This document shows positions 1 through 8,628 of a stretch of 64,000 nt of DNA, piece by piece. How positions within the stretch are numbered: position 1 is the first letter of the stretch; every line of letters starts with the position of its first letter. The translations under genes and the position numbers were made by a program. Source of the DNA: Hyphomicrobiales bacterium (GTDB taxonomy: Bacteria > Pseudomonadota > Alphaproteobacteria > Rhizobiales > Rhizobiaceae); the NCBI GenBank assembly GCA_900468535.1, contig UBTY01000040.1:1-64000 (forward strand), in the 5' to 3' direction. The notes below the pieces were generated by a model. The model saw only the letters and a list, made by a program, of their open reading frames with translations, was not told where the DNA came from and did not search any database.

Positions 1-108
1 GTTCGGCATCCGCGAAGAAGGCAGCAGCCACGCGCAAGCGCAATGAGCAGCATGCCCATCATTGATTGCGGGTAAGAAACCAACGCAAGAACATCGGGAG
101 GGAAATCG

Positions 109-840
109 ATGGCTTACGAGCTGTATTATTGGGACGGCATCCAGGGGCGTGGGGAGTTCGTCCGGCTCGCGCTTGAAGAGGCCGGGGCTGAATATATCGA
201 CGTCACCAGGCAATCGGGCCGCGGCATGGGCACCGGCGCCATGCTGGAGCTCATGAAAAGCAAGCACGAGCCACATGTCCCGTTTGCGCCGCCCTTTCTG
301 AAGGACGGCGACCTCATCGTATCGCACGTCGCCAATATTCTCTTTTACCTCGGTCCGAAGCTCAGTCTTGCGCCGGCGGACGAAAAGCTGCGCTATGTGG
401 CCAACGGCTTGCAACTGACGATCACCGACCTTGTCGCCGAGGTGCACGACACACACCATCCAATCGCGACGTCGCTCTACTACGAGGACCAGAAGGAGGA
501 AGCGAAAGCCCGCTCCGCAGCCTTCATCAAGGAACGCATCCCGAAATTCCTTGGCTATTTCGAGCAGGTGCTACAGCAGAACCCCGGCGGCCGCACCCAT
601 ATTGTCGGCGATAAGCTTAGCCACGTTGATCTGTCGCTGTTTCAGGTGATCGAAGGTCTGCGCTATGCCTTTCCGAAAGCGATGAAGACCTACATGAGCA
701 ACTATCCGGGGCTGATGGCGCTGCACGATACCGTCGCCAAGCGCCCGAACATCGCCGCCTACCTGCGCTCTGATCGCCGCCTCGCCTTCAACGAGGACGG
801 CATCTTCCGCCACTACCCGGAACTTGATCTCGCGCCATAG
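109..840 (+). CDS. Glutathione S-transferase family protein
   Basis: The 243-residue product fits a cytosolic glutathione S-transferase, which conjugates or reduces electrophiles with glutathione. The N-terminal thioredoxin-like half begins YELYYWDGIQGRGEF, with the early Tyr typical of Sigma/Alpha-like classes, and has a buried turn near VPFAPPFLKDGD. The C-terminal helical half contains GDKLSHVDLSLFQ, matching the conserved N-capping box and Asp of the family. The ATG at 109 follows a good GGGAGG ribosome binding site. An SDR gene lies 93 bp downstream on the same strand and may be co-transcribed. The substrate cannot be read from sequence; a detoxification role is inferred from the family. 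Confidence 0.88.
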   Translation: MAYELYYWDGIQGRGEFVRLALEEAGAEYIDVTRQSGRGMGTGAMLELMKSKHEPHVPFAPPFLKDGDLIVSHVANILFYLGPKLSLAPADEKLRYVANGLQLTITDLVAEVHDTHHPIATSLYYEDQKEEAKARSAAFIKERIPKFLGYFEQVLQQNPGGRTHIVGDKLSHVDLSLFQVIEGLRYAFPKAMKTYMSNYPGLMALHDTVAKRPNIAAYLRSDRRLAFNEDGIFRHYPELDLAP

Positions 841-933
841 CGGATATCCATTGCCGCGTGTCGATGGTGACTGATAAGGTCCCGCCAACTCGCCCTTACC
901 CATCCCAACACATTCCTGGAGGCTATCGCTGCC

Positions 934-1728
934 ATGGCAAATCTTGCTCAATTGCTCGCATCCATCAAGATCCCGGATCTCGCCGGCAAGTCAGTGCTGG
1001 TAACAGGCGCCTCGACCGGCATCGGAGCGGCGCTTGCCCGCGCCTTTGCCGCGCAGGAGATGAAAGTCGGCATTCACTACAATGCGAGCCGGGAGCCTGC
1101 CGAGGCTCTGGCAGACGAGATCCGCGCTGCCGGTGGTATCGTTCACCTCATTCACGGCGACGTTTCGAAGGAGGGCGAGACGGAACGGGTGGTCGAGGAA
1201 ACCGCCAGAACCTTCGGCCATCTCGACGGTCTGATCAACAATGCCGGCGGCATGCTCGGCCGCAAGCCGACCGCTGAATATACCGACGAACACTACATGA
1301 AGGTCATGGATCTGAACGCTCGTTCAGTGCTTGCAGCGACACGCGCAGCCCATCCATGGCTTAAGAAGCAGGGCGGCTTCATCATCAACACGACGTCGAT
1401 CGCCGCGCGCAATGGCGGCGGCAATGGCGCCGTGCTCTATGCGGCATCAAAGGGCTTCGTCTCGACGATCACGCGCGGTCAGGCCAAGGAATTCGTTCCG
1501 GATCGGATCCGCGTCAATGCGGTGGCGCCCGGCGTCATCGGCACCCCGTTCCACGAGCGCTACACCAACGACGAGCAGATGGAACTCCAGCGTAAATCCA
1601 TCCCGATGGGTTTCGTCGGAACGCCGGAGGATTGCGTCGGCGCCTATCTCTTCCTGGCGTCTCCAACGCTATCAGGCTACGTCACCGGCCAGATCATAGA
1701 GGTCAACGGCGGCCAGTTGATGCCATAG
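934..1728 (+). CDS. SDR family NAD(P)-dependent oxidoreductase
   Basis: This 264-residue classical short-chain dehydrogenase/reductase has the cofactor motif TGASTGIGAA near residues 24-33, the NNAGG motif near residue 103, and catalytic Ser (NTTSIAA) and YxxxK (LYAASKG) residues. The C-terminal end VTGQIIEVNGGQLMP is typical of 3-oxoacyl-ACP reductase-like SDRs. It begins 93 bp after the glutathione S-transferase gene on the same strand, with GGAGG about 10 nt before the ATG. The substrate is unknown. It is followed by a strong terminator hairpin that separates it from the convergent pcaIJF operon. Confidence 0.9.
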   Translation: MANLAQLLASIKIPDLAGKSVLVTGASTGIGAALARAFAAQEMKVGIHYNASREPAEALADEIRAAGGIVHLIHGDVSKEGETERVVEETARTFGHLDGLINNAGGMLGRKPTAEYTDEHYMKVMDLNARSVLAATRAAHPWLKKQGGFIINTTSIAARNGGGNGAVLYAASKGFVSTITRGQAKEFVPDRIRVNAVAPGVIGTPFHERYTNDEQMELQRKSIPMGFVGTPEDCVGAYLFLASPTLSGYVTGQIIEVNGGQLMP

Positions 1729-1748
1729 AGGCAAGTTTCTTTACGGGA

Positions 1749-1782
1749 AACGGCGCGGATCATCTCCGCGCCGTTTTCATTT
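1749..1782. terminator. Rho-independent terminator between convergent units
   Basis: A perfect 11-bp stem (AACGGCGCGGA at 1749-1759, TCCGCGCCGTT at 1765-1775) closes a 5-nt loop and is followed on the plus strand by TTCATTT. A short A-run before the 5' arm means it may also act on the minus strand. It sits between the ends of the SDR gene and pcaF, which converge here. Confidence 0.75.
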
Positions 1783-1793
1783 CGTATTGCAAA

Positions 1794-2999
<1,206 letters not shown>

Positions 3000-3000
3000 T

Positions 3001-3783
3001 TCAAGCGGCCTCCTTGTTGCCCTGATGGGCTTTCTTCGTGCGCGCGTTGATGTTGCGCAGCGTCGCAAGCTCCGTTTCGGTCGGAACCGGCGTTTCGATC
3101 ACATGGTCGGCGAACTTGATCGCCCAACCGCAGTTTTCGACAATCTGCTCGCGGCTGACGCCATGATGGATCGAAACGACCGTGAGCTCCTTCGTGACCG
3201 GATCGGGCTCGAGGATGCAGAGATCGGTGATAACCCGCGTCGGCCCCTTCGTTTTCATGCCGAGGCGCTCGCGATGATTGCCGCCTTCGCCGTGGCCCAT
3301 GGAGGTGATGAACGGTAGCTTTTCGACGAAGCCGCGCTTGGAGAGCGCCATGGTGATGAAGATCTGACCGCAATTGCTGGCAATCTCCGGTGCCCCGCCG
3401 CCACCCGGCAGACGAACCTTGGGATGATCGTAAGGACCGACGACAGTGGTATTCAGATTGGCGAACTTGTCGATCTGGGCGCCACCGAGAAAGCCGGTGG
3501 TGATCCGACCGCCCTGCAGCCAGTAGCGGAACATTTCCGGGACAGAGACGGTAAACAGAGCCGTGTCGCAAAGTTCGCCGTCGCCGATCGAAAGCGGCAG
3601 CACATCGGGCTTCGTGCCGACGGTGCCGCTCTCGTAGATCAGCGTAATGTCGGGCGCATGGGTGAGGCGCGCGACGTTGCAGGCCGCCGACGGCGCGCCG
3701 ATGCCGACGAAGCATACGTCGTCGTTGGTCAGGGCGCGCGAGGCTGCGATGGTCATCATTTCAGTCGGGGTAAAATCGCTCAT
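3001..3783 (-). CDS. pcaJ: 3-oxoadipate CoA-transferase subunit B PcaJ
   Basis: This is the beta subunit of the enzyme that moves CoA from succinyl-CoA to beta-ketoadipate. The 260-residue product starts MSDFTPTEMMTI and carries YESGTVGTKP, in which the Glu corresponds to the catalytic glutamate of family I CoA-transferases (SENG/ESG motif). The start at 3783 is preferred over upstream ATGs because it follows the pcaI stop by 10 nt and has GAGG upstream. It is translated between pcaI and pcaF with almost no spacing, as expected of an operon. Subunits of other 3-oxoacid CoA-transferases look alike; the adjacent PcaF thiolase supports this assignment. Confidence 0.94.
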   Translation of the reverse strand: MSDFTPTEMMTIAASRALTNDDVCFVGIGAPSAACNVARLTHAPDITLIYESGTVGTKPDVLPLSIGDGELCDTALFTVSVPEMFRYWLQGGRITTGFLGGAQIDKFANLNTTVVGPYDHPKVRLPGGGGAPEIASNCGQIFITMALSKRGFVEKLPFITSMGHGEGGNHRERLGMKTKGPTRVITDLCILEPDPVTKELTVVSIHHGVSREQIVENCGWAIKFADHVIETPVPTETELATLRNINARTKKAHQGNKEAA

Positions 3784-3793
3784 CTCAGCCTCC

Positions 3794-4645
3794 TCACGCA
3801 GCCTGCTTCTTGGCATGCTTGGCGAAGTCTTCCGGCCCCGCATTCATGATGTTTTCATCCACCCACTTAAGGAAGCTGTCGCGATCGCGGGCGATCTCGT
3901 CCCAGGCGATGTAGAAGGCATTCGAGCGCGGATAGTAGCCCTGCGCGTAGGACGGGAATGCGCCGCCCGGAACCTCGGCCACCGCGGTCACGGCCCAGCT
4001 CGGAAGCACAACAGAATTCGGAGATGGCGGAGCGAGTTCGTCGACAATCTCCTCGACCGTGACGATCGACCGCTTGGCCGCAAGAACCGCTTCCTTCTGG
4101 ACGCCAACAATGCCTTCCAGCAGCACGTTGCCCTTACGATCGGCACGCAGCGCGTGAATGATCGTGACATCCGGCCGAATGGCCGGAACGGCTGCCAGCA
4201 CTTCCCCGGTGAAGGGGCATGTTACCGACTTGATATTCGGGTTCACCTTTGGAAGATCGGCGCCGATATAACCGCGCAATGCCGCAAACGGCAGGTTGGC
4301 GGCGCCCGCCTCATAGGCGTTGGCCATGGCGGCGTGGCTATGTTCCTCGATCTCCAGCGGTCGCGGCCACTGGTTTTCCACGGCGTCACGGAAGCGATGC
4401 AGCGAGCCGACACCGGGATTGCCGCCCCAGGAGAATTTCATGCCACGGGCGGCACCCACCCCGATCAGCTGGTCGTAAAGGATGTCCGGGGTCATGCGGA
4501 TCAGAAAGAGATCCTTTTTGCCTTGACGGATCACTTCGTGACCGGCGGCATAAGGAATGAGATGGGTGAAGCCTTCCATGGCGACGGTGTCGCCATCTCT
4601 GACGTTTTCGGCGACGGCTTCCTTCAACGATACGATCTTCGCCAT
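3794..4645 (-). CDS. pcaI: 3-oxoadipate CoA-transferase subunit A PcaI
   Basis: This is the alpha subunit of 3-oxoadipate CoA-transferase, partner of PcaJ. The 283-residue product starts MAKIVSLKEAVAENVRDG and contains the family I CoA-transferase subunit A region DTVAMEGFTHLIPYAAGHEV, then a Rossmann-like core with a Gly-rich stretch. I chose the start at 4645 because homologues begin near this point; the reading frame extends 21 codons further upstream. It is the first gene of pcaIJF on the minus strand. The 274 bp upstream holds a PcaR-like operator, so induction by beta-ketoadipate through PcaR is likely (inference). Confidence 0.94.
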   Translation of the reverse strand: MAKIVSLKEAVAENVRDGDTVAMEGFTHLIPYAAGHEVIRQGKKDLFLIRMTPDILYDQLIGVGAARGMKFSWGGNPGVGSLHRFRDAVENQWPRPLEIEEHSHAAMANAYEAGAANLPFAALRGYIGADLPKVNPNIKSVTCPFTGEVLAAVPAIRPDVTIIHALRADRKGNVLLEGIVGVQKEAVLAAKRSIVTVEEIVDELAPPSPNSVVLPSWAVTAVAEVPGGAFPSYAQGYYPRSNAFYIAWDEIARDRDSFLKWVDENIMNAGPEDFAKHAKKQAA

Positions 4646-4715
4646 ATGGCCTCCCGCAATCTGCTGTCGAATGCGCGCCAATAAGCGCCTCCCGGGGCGC
4701 ATCGTCAAATATTTT

Positions 4716-4748
4716 GTGCGTTATTTGATATTTGTTCGCATATCGCAC
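4716..4748. promoter_or_regulatory. Candidate PcaR operator upstream of pcaIJF
   Basis: GTTCGCATATCGCAC at 4734-4748 matches 12 of 15 positions of the PcaR-binding sequence I recall for Pseudomonas putida (GTTCGATAATCGCAC). A weaker, oppositely oriented copy, GTGCGTTATTTGATA at 4716-4730, lies beside it, so GTGCG and CGCAC frame the element. It is 71-103 bp upstream of the pcaI start, where an IclR-type activator would bind. A PcaR gene is present in the window at 50529-51284. Confidence 0.5.
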
Positions 4749-4919
4749 CAATCTTGCTCAGTTTGCGTGCGGTTGCGAACGTGCTCGCGAGGCTTCAAAG
4801 GAGCAGTGAATAAGACAGATCCGCAAGCATCGAGTGGTTGGTCCGAAGGTTTTCATATCCAGCCCTCGAACCGACAAGCTGGAGACCCCGAAGCCAAACC
4901 GCAATGGGTTCCGATGTGG

Positions 4920-5276
4920 CTACTTGATGTAGAAAGTCATGCTCCCATCGGCAGCTTGCTCCGCGTTCACGACAGTCTGGACGTCGACGCCGCGTTTGTT
5001 CAAGCGCCTGACGAGTTGCCTGTTGGAGTTGATCGACGCCTGAATGTGCCTGATCGCGGAAGGCGTCCGCTGCTCGACCGAAACCGGGCCATCTGCCCGA
5101 TCCGACTGATGCCGCCAGTTGTGAACGTAGGAAATGTCAAAATTGCCACCAAAGGTGTGCAATGTCCTTTCGAGCGCTGGGCTCGTGTTCATGTTGAGGC
5201 TATCCGCGCTGGCCAGTTCTGAACCGGCAATGAGCAAAATGGCGGCAACGGCGGCGGAGGTAATTATCTGTCTCAT
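4920..5276 (-). CDS. Small exported protein, tandem paralogue 1
   Basis: The 118-residue product has a clear Sec signal peptide (MRQIITSAAVAAILLIAGSE, cleavage probably at ASADS near residue 24), giving a mature periplasmic or secreted protein of about 94 residues. It ends NAEQAADGSMTFYIK. The next gene on the same strand (5409-5765) encodes a clear paralogue with the same layout (signal peptide, SLxMN after cleavage, central region, near-identical tail), so the two arose by duplication. Function is unknown and I recognise no catalytic motif. It lies upstream of pcaI but separated by 274 bp, and is probably an independent unit. Confidence 0.8.
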   Translation of the reverse strand: MRQIITSAAVAAILLIAGSELASADSLNMNTSPALERTLHTFGGNFDISYVHNWRHQSDRADGPVSVEQRTPSAIRHIQASINSNRQLVRRLNKRGVDVQTVVNAEQAADGSMTFYIK

Positions 5277-5408
5277 GAGGAAAATCTCTCGGCTTTGATG
5301 AAAACTGTTTTCCTAGCCATCGCGCCGGATTCTCAGCTGCCGACGCCATTTCGGCTATTTCATCAAGCGACTGGTCCGGCTCTATTGCGTCCGGACCAGT
5401 CGATTCTG

Positions 5409-5765
5409 TTAGCGGATCCAGAAGGTCATGCTGCCGTCAGCGGCCTGCTCGGCGTTGACCACGTTGTCCACGGCGATGCCCTTGGAGGCGAGCTTTTCGG
5501 AAAGCGGCTTGTTGGACTTGATCGCAGCCTGGATGTGCTGGACACCGTCTGCGGTGCGCGGTGCCGCGGTATCCTCGGCGTCCGGCTGATCCTTCTGGTT
5601 CTGATAGTCGTTGAGATACTTGACGTCGAAGCCCTGGTCGAACGTCGCCAGCGTCTTTTCGATCTGCGGACCATCATTCATCGTGAGGCTGTCGGCGTAG
5701 CTGGCGCTCGCGAAAGCAAGAGTGGAGAAAGCGGCAGCGATTGCGAGGCTTGAAATGCGGTTCAT
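5409..5765 (-). CDS. Small exported protein, tandem paralogue 2
   Basis: The 118-residue product starts MNRISSLAIAAAFSTLAFAS with a signal peptide cleaved near SYADS, and ends NAEQAADGSMTFWIR. It is homologous to the product of 4920-5276: both share the SLxMN motif just after cleavage, a QAxIxSN segment and the last 15 residues almost unchanged. The start at 5765 has AGGAC upstream; the longer frame adds 17 charged residues ahead of the signal peptide and is unlikely. Same strand as its paralogue, 132 bp apart. The function is not recognisable. It is conserved enough in duplicate to be a real secreted protein. Confidence 0.82.
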   Translation of the reverse strand: MNRISSLAIAAAFSTLAFASASYADSLTMNDGPQIEKTLATFDQGFDVKYLNDYQNQKDQPDAEDTAAPRTADGVQHIQAAIKSNKPLSEKLASKGIAVDNVVNAEQAADGSMTFWIR

Positions 5766-6163
5766 GGTTTTGTCCTTTCGATCAAGGGGCGCCGCGGGTT
5801 TCCGACGACGCTGCAAACAACGATGTTCATTCAGTCAACCGCTCTGTGTGCGGCTCGTAAAACCTATGATCCCGGTGACAGCGTCGAAATCATACGGAAG
5901 TGTTTCACGCCTATCCTTTGGTTTGGGGAGCTCATTTCAGCGGCCGATCGAGGCCGTGGGGGGCAAGGCCCGTGCCATTGGAATTGACCCACGGCAATAA
6001 ATCCGAGGGGCCGCGCTATTAAGCGGAAGCGCCGGGATAGGGGCTAGGCGAGTGCTCGCTGGCGGGTAAACCAATGGGTAGGCTTCCGACCCAACAGTAT
6101 AGCGTCGAGCCCTAGGAGAAGATGCCATGCTCTCGTTGTTCAAAACAAACCGAGAGAGCGGGC
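5766..6163. other. Intergenic region with no recognised gene
   Basis: These 398 bp lie between two divergent genes and should hold the promoters of both the small exported protein (minus) and the lipoprotein (plus). I found no convincing ORF with a ribosome binding site, except a possible upstream start for the lipoprotein at 6122 with AGGAG three bases before it. No repeat or clear operator was seen. Confidence 0.5.
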
Positions 6164-6613
6164 ATGAGACCGAGGCAGAATTTTCGCAGCATTTTAGTCG
6201 CAACAGCTCTCACCCTGGGTGCTGTTCCCTTGATCTCTTCGTGCACGACAGTGGCCGACAAGGCGCAAGGTCGGGAGGATCGGTTGGCAGCAGCCGGCTT
6301 TGTTGCACGTCCGGCCAACACGCCCGAGCGGGAGGCGATGCTGAAACGTCTTCCACCGAACAAGTTCCTTATTCTAGCCCGTGGAAAGACCGTGAACTAC
6401 GTGTACGCGGATCCGAAGAACTGCAACTGCCTCTATGTCGGATCATCGCAGGCCTATAGCCGCTATCAAAAGACGCAGGTCGAGGAAAAGATCGCGAACC
6501 GGCAATTGCTGGCGGCCCAGACTTACGCCGATGCGAACTGGGATTGGTCCAGATGGGGGTCCGACATCGCAAACTTCGAAGGCCCTTTCGGACCGGACAT
6601 TGATTGGTACTAG
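6164..6613 (+). CDS. Putative lipoprotein, paralogue of the 29782-30219 product
   Basis: The product (149 residues from the ATG at 6164) starts MRPRQNFRSILVATALTLG and reaches a lipobox LISSC, so Cys27 should be lipidated. The mature part holds GFVARPANTPEREAMLKRLP, a YADPKNCNCLYVG segment with two Cys, and the tail motif NRQLLAAQTY. A second gene at 29782-30219 encodes the same architecture with a high level of identity. An alternative start at 6122 adds 14 residues before the signal peptide, which would be unusual for a lipoprotein. Function is unknown; such proteins are common in rhizobia. It is followed by a hairpin that separates it from the convergent SDR gene. Confidence 0.8.
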   Translation: MRPRQNFRSILVATALTLGAVPLISSCTTVADKAQGREDRLAAAGFVARPANTPEREAMLKRLPPNKFLILARGKTVNYVYADPKNCNCLYVGSSQAYSRYQKTQVEEKIANRQLLAAQTYADANWDWSRWGSDIANFEGPFGPDIDWY

Positions 6614-6620
6614 CAGCAGC

Positions 6621-6660
6621 GCACCGGAAAGGACCTGCTCCGTTCCGGTGCTATATTGCC
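6621..6660 (+). terminator. Probable terminator hairpin after the lipoprotein gene
   Basis: GCACCGGAA (6621-6629) and TTCCGGTGC (6643-6651) form a perfect 9-bp stem with a 13-nt loop, starting 8 nt after the stop codon. The 3' side continues TATATTG, a weak T-tract. It lies between convergent genes. Confidence 0.5.
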
Positions 6661-6682
6661 ATCGTCCATGCTGGCGGTGAAC

Positions 6683-7483
6683 TCAGTTCACCGACCGAAC
6701 CGTGCCCCCGTCAACACGGAGTGTCGCACCGCTGATGTAGCCCGCGTGAACGCTCGCCAGATAGGTAACCGCGCTGGCGATTTCCTCGGGGCGTCCCAAT
6801 CGGCCAATGTCGTTCGGGACCATATCGTTCACACAACCGCGTTCAATTTCATCCCAGCTTTCACCCCAGCCGTGACTCGGGGCAATCTTTTCCAGCAGGT
6901 CCTTCACAGCGGGAACGAGAATGGCGCCGGGCGAAACGATGTTGGACGTTACGCCAGTGTCCTTCAACCGACGCGCCAGCGAGACCGCGAGATTATGACG
7001 GGCGGCAAGCGATGCCTCGTAGTCCGGCTGCATGGGAATGGGCTGGCTCGCCAGGCCTCCACCGATCTGGATGACCCTGCCCCATCCGCGCTTGACCATC
7101 GCCGGAACGAGCCGCTGGATCATGCGGACGCCAGAAAGAACATTGATCTGATAGGTCTCGGCCCAGATATCAGGCGTCGATGAGTGCCAATCCAGATGAT
7201 GGTAGTGACCGGCATTGTTGACGAGAATGTCGATGTCGCCGCCGGCCAAGGCCTGGTTAGCCACCGCATCGGCACCTTCGTCGTTTGCGAGATCGCCGAT
7301 CGCGACATCGGCTCGGCCTCCCGCATCTCTGATCTCCTTGGCCACCGCGTTCGCGCGGGCCGCATCACGACCATGAACGACGACCGCCGCTCCTTCAGCG
7401 GCAAGCATCCTGGCAGTTGCCTCGCCCAGTCCGGCAGACGAGCCGGTGACAAGCGCTCTTTTCCCTGTGAGGTGCATATCCAT
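6683..7483 (-). CDS. SDR family protein with altered YxxxK motif
   Basis: The 266-residue product has the SDR cofactor motif TGSSAGLGEATA near residues 13-24, NNAGHYHH and the C-terminal GATLRVDGGTVRSVN. The catalytic Tyr is present in PDYEASLAARHN, but the Lys four residues later is Leu (codon CTT), so the canonical YxxxK is YxxxL. Such variants exist in SDR subgroups and may have altered or lost redox activity. The start at 7483 follows GGAG by 8 nt. It is divergent from a LysR-type gene 86 bp away, a usual arrangement for a regulator and its target. Confidence 0.88.
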   Translation of the reverse strand: MDMHLTGKRALVTGSSAGLGEATARMLAAEGAAVVVHGRDAARANAVAKEIRDAGGRADVAIGDLANDEGADAVANQALAGGDIDILVNNAGHYHHLDWHSSTPDIWAETYQINVLSGVRMIQRLVPAMVKRGWGRVIQIGGGLASQPIPMQPDYEASLAARHNLAVSLARRLKDTGVTSNIVSPGAILVPAVKDLLEKIAPSHGWGESWDEIERGCVNDMVPNDIGRLGRPEEIASAVTYLASVHAGYISGATLRVDGGTVRSVN

Positions 7484-7537
7484 TCAATTTCTCCACGGTA
7501 ACAGTCTTGGATACCGAAGAAGTAAGCGATATGAATT

Positions 7538-7564
7538 ATCCTGTTTAGACGGCTCAATCAGGAT
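7538..7564. promoter_or_regulatory. Inverted repeat in the SDR/LysR divergent promoter region
   Basis: ATCCTG (7538-7543) and CAGGAT (7559-7564) form a perfect 6-bp inverted repeat with a 15-bp gap. The right arm overlaps the ribosome binding site of the LysR gene. A LysR-type regulator often binds such dyads between itself and its target and represses its own gene; this is inference from position and symmetry only. Confidence 0.3.
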
Positions 7565-7569
7565 GAGTT

Positions 7570-8487
7570 ATGCCGAAATTCCGCACAATTCAGTCGAGTG
7601 GTTTTACGGAACTGAGGGCTGCGATCACGGTGGCGGAGTGCCTCAGCTTTCGCGCCGCAGCGGACGCGCTTGGGATGTCGGCGACTGCGCTCAGTAGCAA
7701 CGTCCGCATGCTTGAAAATCGTCTCGGTATCCGCTTGTTCAACCGGACCACACGCAGCGTCTCGCTGACATCCGCCGGCGAGGAATTCATCCGTCGGGTG
7801 GCCCCGTCTCTCAATGAGATCGAGCGCGCCATGGACGCGGCTGGAAGCCACGGGACGACTCCGAGCGGCACTCTTCGTATCAACAGTTCGGTCACAGCTG
7901 CCCACGAGATCTTGTCACCGCTGTTGCGCGACTACCTCGACCGATACCCCGATGTGCAGGTCGAAGTGACGACCGAAACGCGTCTCGTCGACGTGGTCCT
8001 CGAAGGTTGCGATGTGGGCATCAGGCTCGCTGAGTCCATTCCGGCCGACATGGTTGCCGTGCCGCTTCCCTTTAATCTCGATTTCTGCGTTGTCGGGTCT
8101 CCCGAATATCTCGCAGCCAACCCCGCGCCCCAAGAGCCCGCGGATCTGATCAACCACGCCTGCATAAAGGCGGCCATACCGAACGGGAGCACATATCGCT
8201 GGGAGTTCGAGGAACAGGGACGAGCCCACGCGGTCGAAGTCCACGGCTCCCTGACGCTTGACGACCAGAATCTGATGCTGAAGGCAGCCCTTGACGGGAT
8301 GGGCCTCGCCTACATTTCGAAAGCCGTCGCCCGGGAAGCCGTCGACCTAGGAAGGCTCCGTTGCGTCCTTGACGCCTGGATGCCCAGACATTCACGTCTC
8401 TGCCTCTACTATCCGAGGAATCGAAATCCGTCGGCCGCTCTCAGAGCATTGATCAGCCAAATCCGGGCCGAACCCGATCGTTCTTGA
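7570..8487 (+). CDS. LysR-type transcriptional regulator
   Basis: The 305-residue product has an N-terminal winged helix (residues about 13-70: FRAAADALGMSATALSSNVR, then RLFNRTTRSVSLTSAGEEF) and a LysR substrate-binding domain with NSSVTAAHEILSPLLRDYL. The sequence belongs to the AaeR/DsdC-like LysR subgroup common next to oxidoreductases. It is divergently transcribed from the SDR gene at 6683-7483, which is its likely target. The ligand is unknown. A second LysR of the same subgroup is at 30422-31318. The start at 7570 follows AGGA. Confidence 0.92.
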   Translation: MPKFRTIQSSGFTELRAAITVAECLSFRAAADALGMSATALSSNVRMLENRLGIRLFNRTTRSVSLTSAGEEFIRRVAPSLNEIERAMDAAGSHGTTPSGTLRINSSVTAAHEILSPLLRDYLDRYPDVQVEVTTETRLVDVVLEGCDVGIRLAESIPADMVAVPLPFNLDFCVVGSPEYLAANPAPQEPADLINHACIKAAIPNGSTYRWEFEEQGRAHAVEVHGSLTLDDQNLMLKAALDGMGLAYISKAVAREAVDLGRLRCVLDAWMPRHSRLCLYYPRNRNPSAALRALISQIRAEPDRS

Positions 8488-8522
8488 GCGCCTGATCCAG
8501 AAGATCGTGTACGGCGACCGCT

Positions 8523-8534
8523 TACAAATGAAAC
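8523..8534 (+). promoter_or_regulatory. vir-box-like sequence upstream of the FAD monooxygenase gene
   Basis: TACAAATGAAAC matches the Agrobacterium vir box TNCAATTGAAAY at 10 of 11 specified positions. It lies 95 bp upstream of the TTG start of the monooxygenase gene, a plausible activator position. One or two such matches are expected by chance in a window this size on both strands, so the support comes from position and from the VirG-like regulator encoded at 18652-19374. Confidence 0.3.
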
Positions 8535-8628
8535 GCGTTATCAGTGTTTTGATGTCGCCGCGACATAAGCTGAAATCATCCTGCTTCGCCCGGGCTCTTG
8601 ATGATGGCCGCGGAGCAGGAGAACAATC

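Noticed and set aside
1..65. Possible 3' end of an upstream gene
   Set aside because: All three forward frames stop within 75 bp, so no frame can be chosen; a basic tail in frame 3 ending at 65 is possible but unsupported.
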